From NCBI GenBank assembly GCA_030429105.1, contig JAUIDE010000001.1:84935-148934 (forward strand): 64,000 nt of DNA, given 5' to 3'. The DNA is from Alphaproteobacteria bacterium. GTDB taxonomy: Bacteria > Pseudomonadota > Alphaproteobacteria > Rhodobacterales > Rhodobacteraceae. The notes under the pieces are model-generated. The model saw nothing but the letters and a program-made list of their open reading frames with translations. It ran no database searches and was not told the DNA's origin. Below, piece after piece: positions 34,183 through 43,698 of this stretch. Positions within the stretch are counted from its first letter, which is position 1, and each line of letters starts with the position of its first letter. A program made the position numbers and the translations under genes.

Positions 34183-34203
34183 GCCCCGGACCGTGTCCGG
34201 GGC
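34183..34203. terminator. G+C-rich stem-loop after the CYP102 gene
   Basis: A perfect 9-bp stem, GCCCCGGAC (34183-34191) and GTCCGGGGC (34195-34203) with a 3-base loop, begins 9 bases past the CYP102 stop. Neither strand has a clear T-run beside it, so termination is plausible but weak. Confidence 0.45.
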
Positions 34204-34212
34204 CCCCGCGCT

Positions 34213-37200
34213 TCAGGCGCCGACCCAGACGTCCAGATTGTAGCGCCCGGAGGCGATCAGGCCCTCGAGCCAAGCCTCGGAGGCTTCCGCCGGCCCCTCC
34301 GTCTCCTCGTGATGGATGCGGATGAGGGTGCGGCGCACGTCCGGCTCCATGCGGGCGCCGTCGCCGCAGACGAAGATGCGGGCGCCGCCCTCGATCAGGC
34401 GCCAGACCTTCGCCCGTTCCTCTCGCAGGAGGTCCTGCACATAGGTCTTGCTCTCCCCGGCGCGGGAGAAGGCGGTGCGGAGCTCCATGATCCCCTCCGC
34501 CGCCCAGCCCTCGAGCTCCTCGCGATAGAGGAAATCCTCGTCCGCCTTGCGGCAGCCGAAGAAGAGCATCGCCGGGCCGAGCGCCGCGCCCTGCGCCCTC
34601 AGCGCCGCCCGCTCCTGACAGAAGGCGCGGAACGGGGCGAGGCCGGTGCCGGGGCCGATCATCAGGAGCGGCGTCGAGGGATCGTCAGGCAGGCGGAAAT
34701 TCGCCTTCGTCTCCTTCAGCGCCGCGTAGATCTTCCGCGAGGCGACGCGCCCGGCGAGGAAGGTGGAGCATGCGCCGCGGAAGCGGCCCTCGCCGGAGAG
34801 ATGCGGCCCGTCCACCACGCCGACGGTAATCGTGCAGGTCCCGGGCGAGGCCAGCGGCGAGGAGGAGATCGAATAGTAGCGCGGCGCCAGCATCGGCGTC
34901 ATTTCGAGGAAGGCTGCGAAGGGCAGTTCGCAGGCCGGGAATCGCTCCAGAAGGTCCAGCACGGAGACGCGCTTGAGGAAAACCTCGGCGCGGTAGGAGT
35001 CTCCCGCCAGCGCCTCCAGCGCCGGCTTCGAGCGCGGGCATTCGGTGGCGGCGGCGAGGGCCGCAACCTCCTTCCGGCTCGCCACGGCCTGAAGCTCCAG
35101 AAGCTCGGTGAGGAGCTGGCGCGTGGAGAGCGCGACGTCGAGCGGGAGCTGCGCATGGCCGCCCGCGGGGGCGGAAAGCTTGATCCGCGTTTCCGCATTG
35201 AGCCCGAACCGCGCCTCGACCCGGCCGACGAGCGCCGCCGAATTGCGCGGCGCGACGGCGAGATGGTCCCCCGCCCGATAGGTCATTCCGGGCTCCAGCT
35301 TCACCTCGACATGGCGGGTGGAGCGGGGAGAACCGGCGGACTGAAGCTCCCGGTTCTCCATGATCTTCAGGCGCTTGGCGCCCATTTGGCGGATCAGCGC
35401 GTTCTCCGGCGCCTCCGAGAGGAACTCGACCTGATAGCGCGGCCCGGCGGCGGGCGCGGCGGCGAAGTCGATCTTCAGGTCGAGCGCCCGGGCGATGGCG
35501 GGGAAGAGATCGCCGATCCAGCCCTGCACCGCCTCGTCGATATCCTCCTTCGCGTCCACCTCCGCCGTGTCGGCGATGCGGGTCGCGCCGAGGCGCGTCA
35601 GCGCGGCGTCGATCCGGCGGGGGATCGCCTGGAAGGTCGCCGCCCAGTCCGAATGGCCGCAGCCGAGGAGGGCGTAGCGCACGCCGGCGGCGGCGCCGGC
35701 GGGCGCGCTTTCCGCCCATTCGAGGAAACGGCCCGCATTGTCCGTCGGCGCGCCGTTATAGGAGGCGGCGGCGATGACGACGGCGCCGCGCGTGGGCATT
35801 TTGCCCGCATAATCGTCGAGCGGGGCCAGCACCGTCTCGAACCCGTTCGCCTCGGCCCGGTTCGCGACCTCGCGCGCGAATTCCTCGGTGGAGCCGAGAT
35901 TGGAGCCGTAGAGGACGAGCGCAGGCGTTCCGTGGGTCGGGCGCTCCGCCGCGCGGGCGAGGCCCTCCGCCCCTTCCTCCGCCGGGCCGACGCCGCCGGG
36001 CACGAGGCGGGAGCGCGTCACCTCCTCCCGCAGCTTCACGCGCATGGTGAAGCCCTCGGGCTTGATCGACAGGCTTTCGCGGATTTTCAGTTTATATGAT
36101 TTGTGATCGATCAGGCGGAAGCGCTGGAGGATCATGCCGATCACCAGCGTCGCCTCCTGAATCGCGAATTGCCGGCCGATGCAGGCGCGCTGCCCGTTGC
36201 CGAAAGGCTTGTAGGCGTTGACGGGGCGGGAGGCCACCGCATCCCGGCTGAACTGCTCGGGGTCGAACGCCTCGGCGTTCTCGCCCCATACCGCCTTGTC
36301 CCGGTGCAGCATGAGGGAAAGGACGGTGATGAAGGTGCCGGCCTTCAGCTTGTATTTCCCGGCGAGCATCTCGTCCTTGTAGGGATAGAGCCCGAAGGCG
36401 GGCGCGGTGGGCCAGAGGCGCAGCGCCTCGAACAGGATCTGCTGGATATAGGTGAGCCGGTTCACCTCCCGGATTGTCGGCTGCACCGCGATGTCCCGCC
36501 CCAGCACCTCGTCCACCTCCCGATACGCCTTTTCGAGCACGTCCGGATGGTTGAGGAGGTAGTAGAGGGTGAAGGACATGAGGCCCGAGGTCGTCTCGTG
36601 CCCGGCGATCAGGAAGGTGTTGATCTGGTATCGGATGTTCTCGTCCGAAAGGCTTTCGCCCGTCACCTTGTCCACACCCTGGAGCATGTAGTTGAGGAGG
36701 TCGTTCGTCGCCGCGCCGCCGCCCTTCCGCCGCTCGGCGATGATGTCGTCCACCAGCTTGTTCATGTAGGCCGTATCCTCCTCCAGCTGGCGGAGGCGGG
36801 CGCGGAGGATCGTCTGCTCGAAGGGGAGGCCGCGCTGGACCATGCAGGTTTCGAGTGACCGGGTCAGCGCGTCAATGAACGGATGGTAATCCTGCCGGTA
36901 GAAGGAGTTGAAGCGGTAGTCGAAACCGCAGAGGCCGATCGTGTCCAGCGCCACGGCGGTCATGTCATGGACGACGTCGATCTCGTCATCCGCGTTCAGC
37001 CGCTCCCATTTGGTGACGAGCTGGTTCGCCACGTCCAGCATCATCGGCATGTAGTTGTTCATCGCCTGCCGCCCGAAGGTCGGCAGGAGGATGTTGTGCG
37101 CCTTGCTCCAGTTCGGGGCGGACGTATCCCCCGTGAAGAGCCCGTCCCCCGCGATGGAGCGGACGCGGCGGAGGGCGCCGCGCACCGCCTTGTCATAGCG

Positions 37201-37410
37201 GCTCTCGTCGCAGAGCTCGTCCATCAGATGCGCGCCGGAGGCGACGACGAGGGGAGTTCCCATCATGTCGAGCCGGAAGATCGGCCCCATCTCCCGCGTG
37301 ATCTCCATGAGGTTCTGGAGCGGACGGTCCTTGTCCACCGTCAGCATGTTGCCGATGATGGGGGACTTGGGGGGCTCGGGGATCCGGCCTTCGATAACCT
37401 TGGTCGCCAT
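34213..37410 (-). CDS. Self-sufficient cytochrome P450/NADPH-P450 reductase (CYP102, BM3-like)
   Basis: A 1065-residue fusion. The P450 domain (about 1-475) has the oxygen-binding AGHETTSG, ExxR in FEALRLW and heme ligand C410 in FGNGQRACIGRQ. An FMN flavodoxin domain follows (about 500-650, LYGSNLGSTEEFA), then the FAD/NADPH reductase (RYYSISSSP, MIGPGTGLAPFRAF, VCGDGARM). It hydroxylates fatty acids or similar molecules with NADPH in the cytoplasm. Relative to Bacillus BM3, Phe87 (GLFTG) is kept, but the Arg47/Tyr51 carboxylate anchor is replaced by Thr/Val. The ATG at 37410 matches the BM3 N-terminus. It is divergent from a ParB-like gene. Confidence 0.95.
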   Translation of the reverse strand: MATKVIEGRIPEPPKSPIIGNMLTVDKDRPLQNLMEITREMGPIFRLDMMGTPLVVASGAHLMDELCDESRYDKAVRGALRRVRSIAGDGLFTGDTSAPNWSKAHNILLPTFGRQAMNNYMPMMLDVANQLVTKWERLNADDEIDVVHDMTAVALDTIGLCGFDYRFNSFYRQDYHPFIDALTRSLETCMVQRGLPFEQTILRARLRQLEEDTAYMNKLVDDIIAERRKGGGAATNDLLNYMLQGVDKVTGESLSDENIRYQINTFLIAGHETTSGLMSFTLYYLLNHPDVLEKAYREVDEVLGRDIAVQPTIREVNRLTYIQQILFEALRLWPTAPAFGLYPYKDEMLAGKYKLKAGTFITVLSLMLHRDKAVWGENAEAFDPEQFSRDAVASRPVNAYKPFGNGQRACIGRQFAIQEATLVIGMILQRFRLIDHKSYKLKIRESLSIKPEGFTMRVKLREEVTRSRLVPGGVGPAEEGAEGLARAAERPTHGTPALVLYGSNLGSTEEFAREVANRAEANGFETVLAPLDDYAGKMPTRGAVVIAAASYNGAPTDNAGRFLEWAESAPAGAAAGVRYALLGCGHSDWAATFQAIPRRIDAALTRLGATRIADTAEVDAKEDIDEAVQGWIGDLFPAIARALDLKIDFAAAPAAGPRYQVEFLSEAPENALIRQMGAKRLKIMENRELQSAGSPRSTRHVEVKLEPGMTYRAGDHLAVAPRNSAALVGRVEARFGLNAETRIKLSAPAGGHAQLPLDVALSTRQLLTELLELQAVASRKEVAALAAATECPRSKPALEALAGDSYRAEVFLKRVSVLDLLERFPACELPFAAFLEMTPMLAPRYYSISSSPLASPGTCTITVGVVDGPHLSGEGRFRGACSTFLAGRVASRKIYAALKETKANFRLPDDPSTPLLMIGPGTGLAPFRAFCQERAALRAQGAALGPAMLFFGCRKADEDFLYREELEGWAAEGIMELRTAFSRAGESKTYVQDLLREERAKVWRLIEGGARIFVCGDGARMEPDVRRTLIRIHHEETEGPAEASEAWLEGLIASGRYNLDVWVGA

Positions 37411-37511
37411 GCGTTCGCTCCCTTTGGGCCTCTCTCCGTCCTTCAATGCGAAGATAGGGCGGCACGAGTCAAAGGGCGCCGTGGCGGCGCCGTCAACGCC
37501 GGAGGTTGAAA

Positions 37512-37760
37512 ATGCAGGTCGCACGGGCTTTCGAGATCGCCGCCATCCGGGTTCCCGTGAAACGGGTGAAGACGCTGGAGCCCGCGAAGGTCGCCGCGCT
37601 GGCCGAGGACATGCTGGAGAACGGGCAGAAGACGCCGATCATGGTCCGCGAGGACGGGGACAGGTTCGTGCTCGTGGAGGGGCTGCACCGGCTGGAGGCG
37701 GCGAAGGCGCTCGGCGAGACGAAGATCGAGGGCTATCTCGTTCAGCCGCGGCGGTTCTGA
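37512..37760 (+). CDS. Small ParB/sulfiredoxin-fold domain protein
   Basis: An 82-residue protein made only of a ParB N-terminal-like domain. The signature is the phosphate-binding VEGLHRLEAAKALGE (the G-x-H-R-L box), preceded by LAEDMLENGQKTPIMVRED. It lacks the helix-turn-helix and dimerisation parts of true ParB and is not next to parA, so plasmid or chromosome partition is unlikely; a nucleotide-binding or CTPase-like role is possible. The ATG at 37512 has GGAGG 6 bases upstream. It is divergent from CYP102 with 101 bases between. Confidence 0.82.
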   Translation: MQVARAFEIAAIRVPVKRVKTLEPAKVAALAEDMLENGQKTPIMVREDGDRFVLVEGLHRLEAAKALGETKIEGYLVQPRRF

Positions 37761-37766
37761 GCGCGG

Positions 37767-39131
37767 CTATTCCGGGACAAGGCGCCAGACCTTGCCGCTC
37801 TCGCCGGTCGGGATTCCCTGAGCGGTGGTGAGGAGCAGGATTTCGCCCTCCGCGTCGAGGCCGAGGGAGTGCAGGCGCTGGTCGAGCTCCAGCAGGGGCT
37901 CCATTGGCCAGAGGCCATCCGCCTGCGGGTCGGCTGCGTAGACGAGGCCCGAGGGCGCCATGATCGTGCGGCTGAAGTCCCCGAAGACGAGCCGCCCTTG
38001 CAGTTCGGGAATCGACGCGCCGCGATAGACGAGGCCGCCGACATTGGCCGAACCCATCGGCTCCGCGCCGGTGCGGGACATCGGGAGGGCGGCGGCCCAG
38101 TTGGCGTATTCCACGACGGGGGCGAGATAGGGGGCGCCGCGCGCGTCCCGCTCCGGGCAGTCCTTCGGCGGGTCGAAGACGCGGGAGCGGTCGAAGCAGT
38201 GGGTTCCCTCCTTCACGGCCCAGCCGTAATTGCCGGGCGCGTCCACGCGGTAGATCGTCTCCCACAAGGTCTCCGCCACGCCGTTGACGAAGAGCGCGCC
38301 GCTTTCGGGGTCGGGCGCGATGCGGAACGGGTTGCGGAAGCCGAGCGCCCAGATCTCGGGCCGGGCGCCCGGCTCGGCGGCGAAGGGATTGCCGGCGGGG
38401 ATCGCGTAGGCGAGGCCGGGAGCGGGGGGCGCGTCCACATCGATCCGGAGGATCTTGCCGTGGAGGCGGGACAGGTCCTGCGCCCAGCCGTCGTAATGGT
38501 GGAACTCGGCGGGGAGGCGGAACGGGTCCTCCGGCGTGAGGGAGGCGAGCGGGCTTTCGCCTTCGGCTTTCGGGGGAGACCAGACTTCGGGGACGCCGTG
38601 AACGCCGCCGCCATCCCCGATCCCGACGAAGAGCAGGCCATCCTCGCCGAAGGCGAGGCCGCCGCCATTGTGCTTGCGGTTGATCCAGTCGATCTCGATC
38701 AGGGAGCGCTCGCTCGCCGTGTCGGCGCGCTCCGGCGTCGTGGCGAATTCGGAGAGGCGCCAGGTGTAGGCGGTCGATCCTGACCACGGTGAATCGGAAC
38801 GGCGCGCGCCGGCGTAGGTCACGAAGACGCGGGCGTCCTCCGGGAAGTCGGGATGGAGGGCGAGGGACCAGAGGCCGCGCTCGTCGAAGGCGGGGAGGAT
38901 GGGCGAGAGCCGGTCGCGGAGGTCGAGGAAGGGCTCCGCGCTCCGCTCGCCGTCCGGCCCGATGCGGTGGACGAGGCCGGTCTGGTCCCCGACGAGAAGC
39001 GCGCCGCCCGGAGCCGGAAGGGCGAAGACGGGAGCGTCGAAGCCCTCCGCCACGAGTTCGGCCCTGAGCGCCGGCGGCTTCGCCGCGGCGGCGTGCGCGA
39101 TGACGATGACGAGCGCGGCGAGTATGCGCAT
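37767..39131 (-). CDS. Exported PQQ-dependent sugar dehydrogenase-like protein (GDH-B/HHIP beta-propeller)
   Basis: A 454-residue periplasmic protein with an N-terminal signal (ILAALVIVIAHAAAA) and a six-bladed propeller. Signatures of the soluble aldose dehydrogenase family are RKHNGGGLAFGEDGLLFVGIGDGG and LGFRNPFRIAPDPESG. Such enzymes oxidise sugars with PQQ as cofactor, although many family members have unproven activity. The ATG at 39131 was chosen because it starts the signal peptide; the frame is open 28 codons further. It lies 61 bases after the RND pump gene on the same strand and converges on the ParB-like gene. Confidence 0.85.
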   Translation of the reverse strand: MRILAALVIVIAHAAAAKPPALRAELVAEGFDAPVFALPAPGGALLVGDQTGLVHRIGPDGERSAEPFLDLRDRLSPILPAFDERGLWSLALHPDFPEDARVFVTYAGARRSDSPWSGSTAYTWRLSEFATTPERADTASERSLIEIDWINRKHNGGGLAFGEDGLLFVGIGDGGGVHGVPEVWSPPKAEGESPLASLTPEDPFRLPAEFHHYDGWAQDLSRLHGKILRIDVDAPPAPGLAYAIPAGNPFAAEPGARPEIWALGFRNPFRIAPDPESGALFVNGVAETLWETIYRVDAPGNYGWAVKEGTHCFDRSRVFDPPKDCPERDARGAPYLAPVVEYANWAAALPMSRTGAEPMGSANVGGLVYRGASIPELQGRLVFGDFSRTIMAPSGLVYAADPQADGLWPMEPLLELDQRLHSLGLDAEGEILLLTTAQGIPTGESGKVWRLVPE

Positions 39132-39192
39132 GGGTCCTGTCCCCCCTTTTGGGGCGGACCCTATCACGGCGGGACGCCGTTGGAAGCGCCCC

Positions 39193-42100
39193 TCACTCCG
39201 CCGGGGCGCCGCCAAGCTCCCGCGCCAGCATCTTCTCTACATGGCCGCGCGGCTTCGTCAGCCGGGCGAGGCGGTCGTAGAGGACGGGGGTGACGAAGAG
39301 CATCAGCACGGTCGCGAGGGAGAGGCCGGCGATGATGACGGTGCCGATGGCCACACGGCTCTCCGCCCCTGCGCCCGTCGCGAAGACGAGGGGCGCGGCG
39401 CCGAGGACGGTGGAGACGGCGGTCATCATGATCGGGCGGAGGCGGAGCACGGCGGCGTCGACAACCGCGTCGCGCACTTCCAGCCCCTCGTCGCGGAGCT
39501 GGTTCGCGAATTCGACGATGAGGATGCCGTTCTTCGCGATGAGGCCGATGAGCAATATGACCCCGATCTGCGAGTAGATGTTCAGCGTCAGCCCGCCGAG
39601 CGCGAGCGCGTAGACGGCGCCGGCGAGGCCGAGCGGCACGGTGAGCATAATCGAGATCGGGTGCACGAAGCTTTCGAACTGCGCGGCGAGGACGAGGAAG
39701 ACGATGAGGAGGGCGAGGGCGAAGACGAAGCCCGCCCCGGCCTCCTGATCCTTGAAGGCGCGGGATTGACCCTCATAGCCGATCGCGGCCTCCGCCGGCA
39801 GGACGGTGCGCGCCTCCGCCTCCAGCGCGGCGAGGGCGTCGCCGAGGCTGTAGCCCTCGGCGAGGGCGGCGGAGAGCTCGATGGAGGGCAGCCGGTCATA
39901 GCGGCGAAGCTCGGGCGCGGCGGCGTTCTCCGTCATCGTCACGAGGGCTCCGAGCGGAACGAGGCTCGCGCCGTCCCCCGATCGGACGAAGATGTTGGAG
40001 ATGTCGGAGGGCGTGCGCCGGTCGTCCCGCTCGGCCTGGAGGAGAACGGGGTATTCGCGCCCGCGGCTCACGAAAGTCGTCACCTCGCGGGAGGCGAACA
40101 TGGTCTGAAGCGTCGAGGCGATGATCTCCGCCGAGACGCCGAGATCGTCCGCCCGTTCGCGGTCTATCTCGATGTCGAGCTGCGGCAGGTTCTCCTCGTA
40201 GTCGAGTTCCGGATTGACGAGGCCGGGATTGGCGCGGGCGGCGACGAGCAACGCCTCCGCCCATTCCTTCACCAGCTCGAAATCCGGGCCGCCGATGATG
40301 ATGCGCACCGGGGTCGAGGAGCCGCGGAGGCCGAGCCCCGCAGGGGTGACGGGAAAGCCGCGGGCGACCGTCACCTGGCCCATCTTCGGCGCGATCTCCC
40401 GCACGATCTCCGCCACGTTCCGCTGCCGCTCCTCCCACGGCGCGAGGCGGAAGACGACGAAGGAGCGGAAGGGGCGGCCGAAGGAGCCGGAGAAGGTGAA
40501 GATCGCCGCGATTTCCCCGGTCTCCCGCAGGGGTATCAGGATCTCCTCGACCTGCCGCGCCGCGATGTCGGTATGTTCGAGCGTCGAGCCCTGCGGCGCG
40601 GTGAGCGGCACGAAGCCGACGCCGCGATCCTCCCGCGGGGTCAGTTCGCGCGGCAGGGATTCGTAGAGCGGCCAGGCGCCCGCGGCTGCGACGACGGCGA
40701 CGGAGAGGACTACGAGGGGCGCGCGCACCGCGAAGCCGAGCGCGCGGCGATAGGCGCGGGCGATCACGCCTTCCCGCCGCTTGCCGACCTCGCCGCGCGC
40801 CTGCGCCGCCTTCGCCCGCCGCCCGGAAAGGAGGCGCGAGGCGAGGGCGGGGCAGGCGGTGAGGGCGACGAAGGTGGAGATCGCCACGGCGCTCGCCATG
40901 ACCCAGCCGAACTCGATGAAGAGCCGCCCGACCTGCCCGGGGAGGAAGGAAAGCGGCACGAAGACGGCGATGAGCGTGATGGAGGTGGCGAGCACCGCGA
41001 AGGTCACCTGCCGGGCGCCGTTGAAGCTCGCCGCGAGCGGCGACTCCCCCTCCTCGATCCGGCGCTGGATGTTCTCCAGCACCACGATGGCGTCGTCCAC
41101 CACGAGCCCGATGGCGAGAAGGAGGGCGAGCAGCGTGAGCGTGTTGATCGAGAAGCCGAAGCCCGCGATCAGGATGAAGCAGCCGACCAGGGCGACGGGA
41201 ATGGTGATCGCCGGCACCATCGTCGCGCTGAAGGAGCGGAGGAAGACGAGGATGACGAGGACGACAAGGCCGAGCGAGATCATCAGCGCCGTCGTGACCT
41301 CCCGGATCGAGGCGCCGACAAAGATCGCATCGTCCGAGCCGACGCTGATCTCCATTCCCTCCGGCAGAGACTCCGAGAGCGCCGCGATCTCCGCCCGCAC
41401 CGCTTCCGAAATCGCCAGCGTGTTGGACTGGGATTGCCGCAGGATGGCGACGCCGATGGCGTCCACCCCGTCCGAACGGACGATGGTGCTGTCATCCTCG
41501 ACGCCCGCCTCCACCCGCGCCACGTCCCCGAGCCGCACCGGATAGCCGGCGACCCGGTCGATCACCACGTCGCGGAAATCGTCGAGGCTGCGGAGGCGGC
41601 TGTTGAGCCGGACGGAAAGCTGCCGCTCCACCGACTTCACGTCGCCGGCGGGAAGCTCGACATTGTTGCGGCGGAGCGCCGCCTCCACGTCCGCCACGGT
41701 GAGGTTGCGCGCCGCGAGCGCCCGCCGGTCCAGCCAGATGCGGACGGCGAAGGGTCGCTCGCCATAGATCTGGATGTTCGCGACGCCGTCGATGGTCGCC
41801 AGCCTGTCCCGCACGAAACGGTCTACATAGTCGGTGATCTCCGCCGTCGTCATGCGGGTCGAGGTGATGGCGAGGCGCATCACCGGGTCCGCGTCCGCGT
41901 CCGACTTCACGACCTGCGGCTGGTCCGCCTCCTCCGGCAACTGGGCGGTGACGCGGCCCACGGCATCCCGCACGTCGTTGGCGGCGATGTCGACGTCCCG
42001 CCCCGTCTCGAATTCGATCGTGGTCTGGCTCCGGCCCTGCCGGCTGGTGGAGGAGATCGAGCGGATGCCGGCGATGGAGGCCGCCGCGCCTTCGATCACC

Positions 42101-42294
42101 TCGGTGATGTCGGTGTCCACGACCTCGGGCGCCGCGCCGCGATAGGTCGTCGTGACGGTGACGACCGCGGAGTCGACGTCCGGCAATTCGCGGATCGGCA
42201 GTTCGCGGAGCGCCGCGATCCCGAAGACGATGATGAGGAGGCTGGCGACCGCGGCGAGGACGGGGCGGCGGACGGAAATGTCCGAGAGCGTCAT
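39193..42294 (-). CDS. RND multidrug efflux transporter, inner-membrane pump (AcrB/MexF family)
   Basis: A 1033-residue, 12-helix resistance-nodulation-division pump. The N-terminus is ISVRRPVLAAVASLLIIVFG; the proton-relay Asp pair is in LLLAIGLVVDDAIVVLEN (helix 4); helix 10-12 features such as EFANQLRDEG are present. With a periplasmic adaptor and an outer-membrane channel it exports drugs, detergents or other hydrophobic molecules by proton antiport. The ATG overlaps the adaptor stop (42291-42294). No outer-membrane TolC gene is next to it, so a shared channel is likely. Confidence 0.96.
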   Translation of the reverse strand: MTLSDISVRRPVLAAVASLLIIVFGIAALRELPIRELPDVDSAVVTVTTTYRGAAPEVVDTDITEVIEGAAASIAGIRSISSTSRQGRSQTTIEFETGRDVDIAANDVRDAVGRVTAQLPEEADQPQVVKSDADADPVMRLAITSTRMTTAEITDYVDRFVRDRLATIDGVANIQIYGERPFAVRIWLDRRALAARNLTVADVEAALRRNNVELPAGDVKSVERQLSVRLNSRLRSLDDFRDVVIDRVAGYPVRLGDVARVEAGVEDDSTIVRSDGVDAIGVAILRQSQSNTLAISEAVRAEIAALSESLPEGMEISVGSDDAIFVGASIREVTTALMISLGLVVLVILVFLRSFSATMVPAITIPVALVGCFILIAGFGFSINTLTLLALLLAIGLVVDDAIVVLENIQRRIEEGESPLAASFNGARQVTFAVLATSITLIAVFVPLSFLPGQVGRLFIEFGWVMASAVAISTFVALTACPALASRLLSGRRAKAAQARGEVGKRREGVIARAYRRALGFAVRAPLVVLSVAVVAAAGAWPLYESLPRELTPREDRGVGFVPLTAPQGSTLEHTDIAARQVEEILIPLRETGEIAAIFTFSGSFGRPFRSFVVFRLAPWEERQRNVAEIVREIAPKMGQVTVARGFPVTPAGLGLRGSSTPVRIIIGGPDFELVKEWAEALLVAARANPGLVNPELDYEENLPQLDIEIDRERADDLGVSAEIIASTLQTMFASREVTTFVSRGREYPVLLQAERDDRRTPSDISNIFVRSGDGASLVPLGALVTMTENAAAPELRRYDRLPSIELSAALAEGYSLGDALAALEAEARTVLPAEAAIGYEGQSRAFKDQEAGAGFVFALALLIVFLVLAAQFESFVHPISIMLTVPLGLAGAVYALALGGLTLNIYSQIGVILLIGLIAKNGILIVEFANQLRDEGLEVRDAVVDAAVLRLRPIMMTAVSTVLGAAPLVFATGAGAESRVAIGTVIIAGLSLATVLMLFVTPVLYDRLARLTKPRGHVEKMLARELGGAPAE

Positions 42295-43382
42295 GACTTG
42301 GGAGCCTCCTCCGCCGCAGGGCCGCCGATCACGTTCACCGCGGCCCCGTCCCGCACCGACTGGAGCCCGCGGGTGACGACGAGCGCCCCGGCCTCGACGC
42401 CCGATTCGATGGCGACGACGCCGGATTTCCTGAGCCCGGTGACGACGGGGCGCCGCTGCGCCTTTCCCTCCTCCACGATGAAGACGTAGGTGTCCGCCGC
42501 CTGTGCGACGATCGCCTCCTCCGGCGCGACGAGCTTCTCCGAAGAGGAGAGCGTGATGGAGAGGGACATGAACATGCCCGCTGGCAGTTCGCCCTCCGGG
42601 TTGGGAATGGTCGCGCGCGTACGGAAGGAGCGGCCCACCGGGTCCACCCGGCTGTCCACGGCGGCGATCTCCCCGATGAAGGTCCGGTCCGGGAAGGCGG
42701 CGCTGATCGCCTCCACCTCCATGCCGACCGCGATCTCCGTGTAGAGCATCTCCGGGAGGGCGAACTCGACTTCGATCTCGCTCAGATCGTCGATCCGGGT
42801 CAGCACGTCGCCTTCATCGACCCGCGCGCCGAGATCGGCGTCCGTCAGCCCGACATGGCCGTCGAAGGGCGCGCGGATCGTCCGGTCCGCCAGGCGGCGG
42901 CGGGCCCGCTCCAGAGTCGCCTCCGCGACGGCGAGGCGGGAGATCGCCTGCTCCACCGCGCTTTCGGGGATGGCGGCGGAGCGCCGCAGGGTCTCCGCCC
43001 GCTCGGCGGCCTGCCGCTGCTCGACGACGAGCGCCTCCGCCTCCGCAAGGTCCGCGCGTTCGATCTCGTCATCGAGCCGCGCCAGCGTCGCGCCCGCCTC
43101 CACCATCTCGCCGGGATTGATCGCAAGCTCCACGATCCGGCCCGAGGCGAGGGGCCGCACCTCCACCGATTGCCGGGCGCGGGTCGTGCCGACGGCTTCC
43201 ACAGTTCGTTCCATCAGGGCGGGCCGCACCGCCTCGACCTCGACGGAGGCCGCCCTGGCGCCCCGCCTCGGCGCTTCCGCCGCGCCCTCGCCGGCGGCGA
43301 ACTCGCTCCGCCAGACCTCGTAGCCGCCGAAGCCCGCGCCCGCGAGCACAAGCAATATCAGGATTTGTCGCCAGATCGCCAT
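42291..43382 (-). CDS. RND efflux periplasmic adaptor (HlyD/AcrA family)
   Basis: A 363-residue membrane fusion protein. An N-terminal membrane anchor (about residues 5-22, ILILLVLAGAGFGGYEVW) is followed by the biotinyl-lipoyl-like half motif near GRIVELAINPGEMVEAGATL, a coiled-coil hairpin and the second half RAPFDGHVGLTDADLGARVD. It bridges the pump to an outer-membrane channel. The ATG at 43382 gives the usual length. Its upstream region (43383-43698) is shared with the divergent RTX gene. Confidence 0.94.
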   Translation of the reverse strand: MAIWRQILILLVLAGAGFGGYEVWRSEFAAGEGAAEAPRRGARAASVEVEAVRPALMERTVEAVGTTRARQSVEVRPLASGRIVELAINPGEMVEAGATLARLDDEIERADLAEAEALVVEQRQAAERAETLRRSAAIPESAVEQAISRLAVAEATLERARRRLADRTIRAPFDGHVGLTDADLGARVDEGDVLTRIDDLSEIEVEFALPEMLYTEIAVGMEVEAISAAFPDRTFIGEIAAVDSRVDPVGRSFRTRATIPNPEGELPAGMFMSLSITLSSSEKLVAPEEAIVAQAADTYVFIVEEGKAQRRPVVTGLRKSGVVAIESGVEAGALVVTRGLQSVRDGAAVNVIGGPAAEEAPKS

Positions 43383-43698
43383 GTGTCGCCCCGCTCCGCG
43401 CCATCCGGTCAACGCGCGGCCCCCGCGCTTCCGTCGATACCTAGCGCGGCCTGCGACGCCCGTCGACGCTGCGTTCGCTTTTTCGCAGTTGCAGGCAAAA
43501 TATGGTGAAAGATGTAGATTAACTGCAATACAAAATCGACCATATGCCGATCATTTCAAATAACGCCATTAACCACAGCTTATCTCGCCAGCCGCAATTT
43601 CGCCGCGTTGTATGGGGCGACCGAAGCGGAGTTCGCCAGCCTCGCGTGTGAGAGGTCGCCGCCGCAAGGGCGCCCCGGTGTGCGGGGAGTTGCGGGTG
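43383..43698. other. Divergent regulatory region between the efflux operon and RTX gene
   Basis: No gene is visible in these 316 bases. The stretch from about 43490 to 43580 is strikingly A+T-rich for this genome and must hold the promoters of both divergent units. It contains an inverted repeat, ATATGGT (43500-43506) and ACCATAT (43539-43545), 32 bases apart. No adjacent regulator gene is known to match it. Confidence 0.4.

Noticed and set aside
37512..37760. A parABS partition locus
   Set aside because: The protein lacks the ParB helix-turn-helix and C-terminal domain, and no parA or parS repeats are nearby.
38899..42489. A 1196-codon open frame on the plus strand
   Set aside because: It is antisense to the sugar dehydrogenase and RND pump, which have full family signatures. 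The translation is Arg/Asp/Glu/His-rich low complexity, the usual shadow of high-G+C coding DNA.
43500..43580. A replication origin or att site in the A+T-rich gap
   Set aside because: No iterons, DnaA-box cluster, integrase or tRNA end is present; it fits a divergent promoter region.
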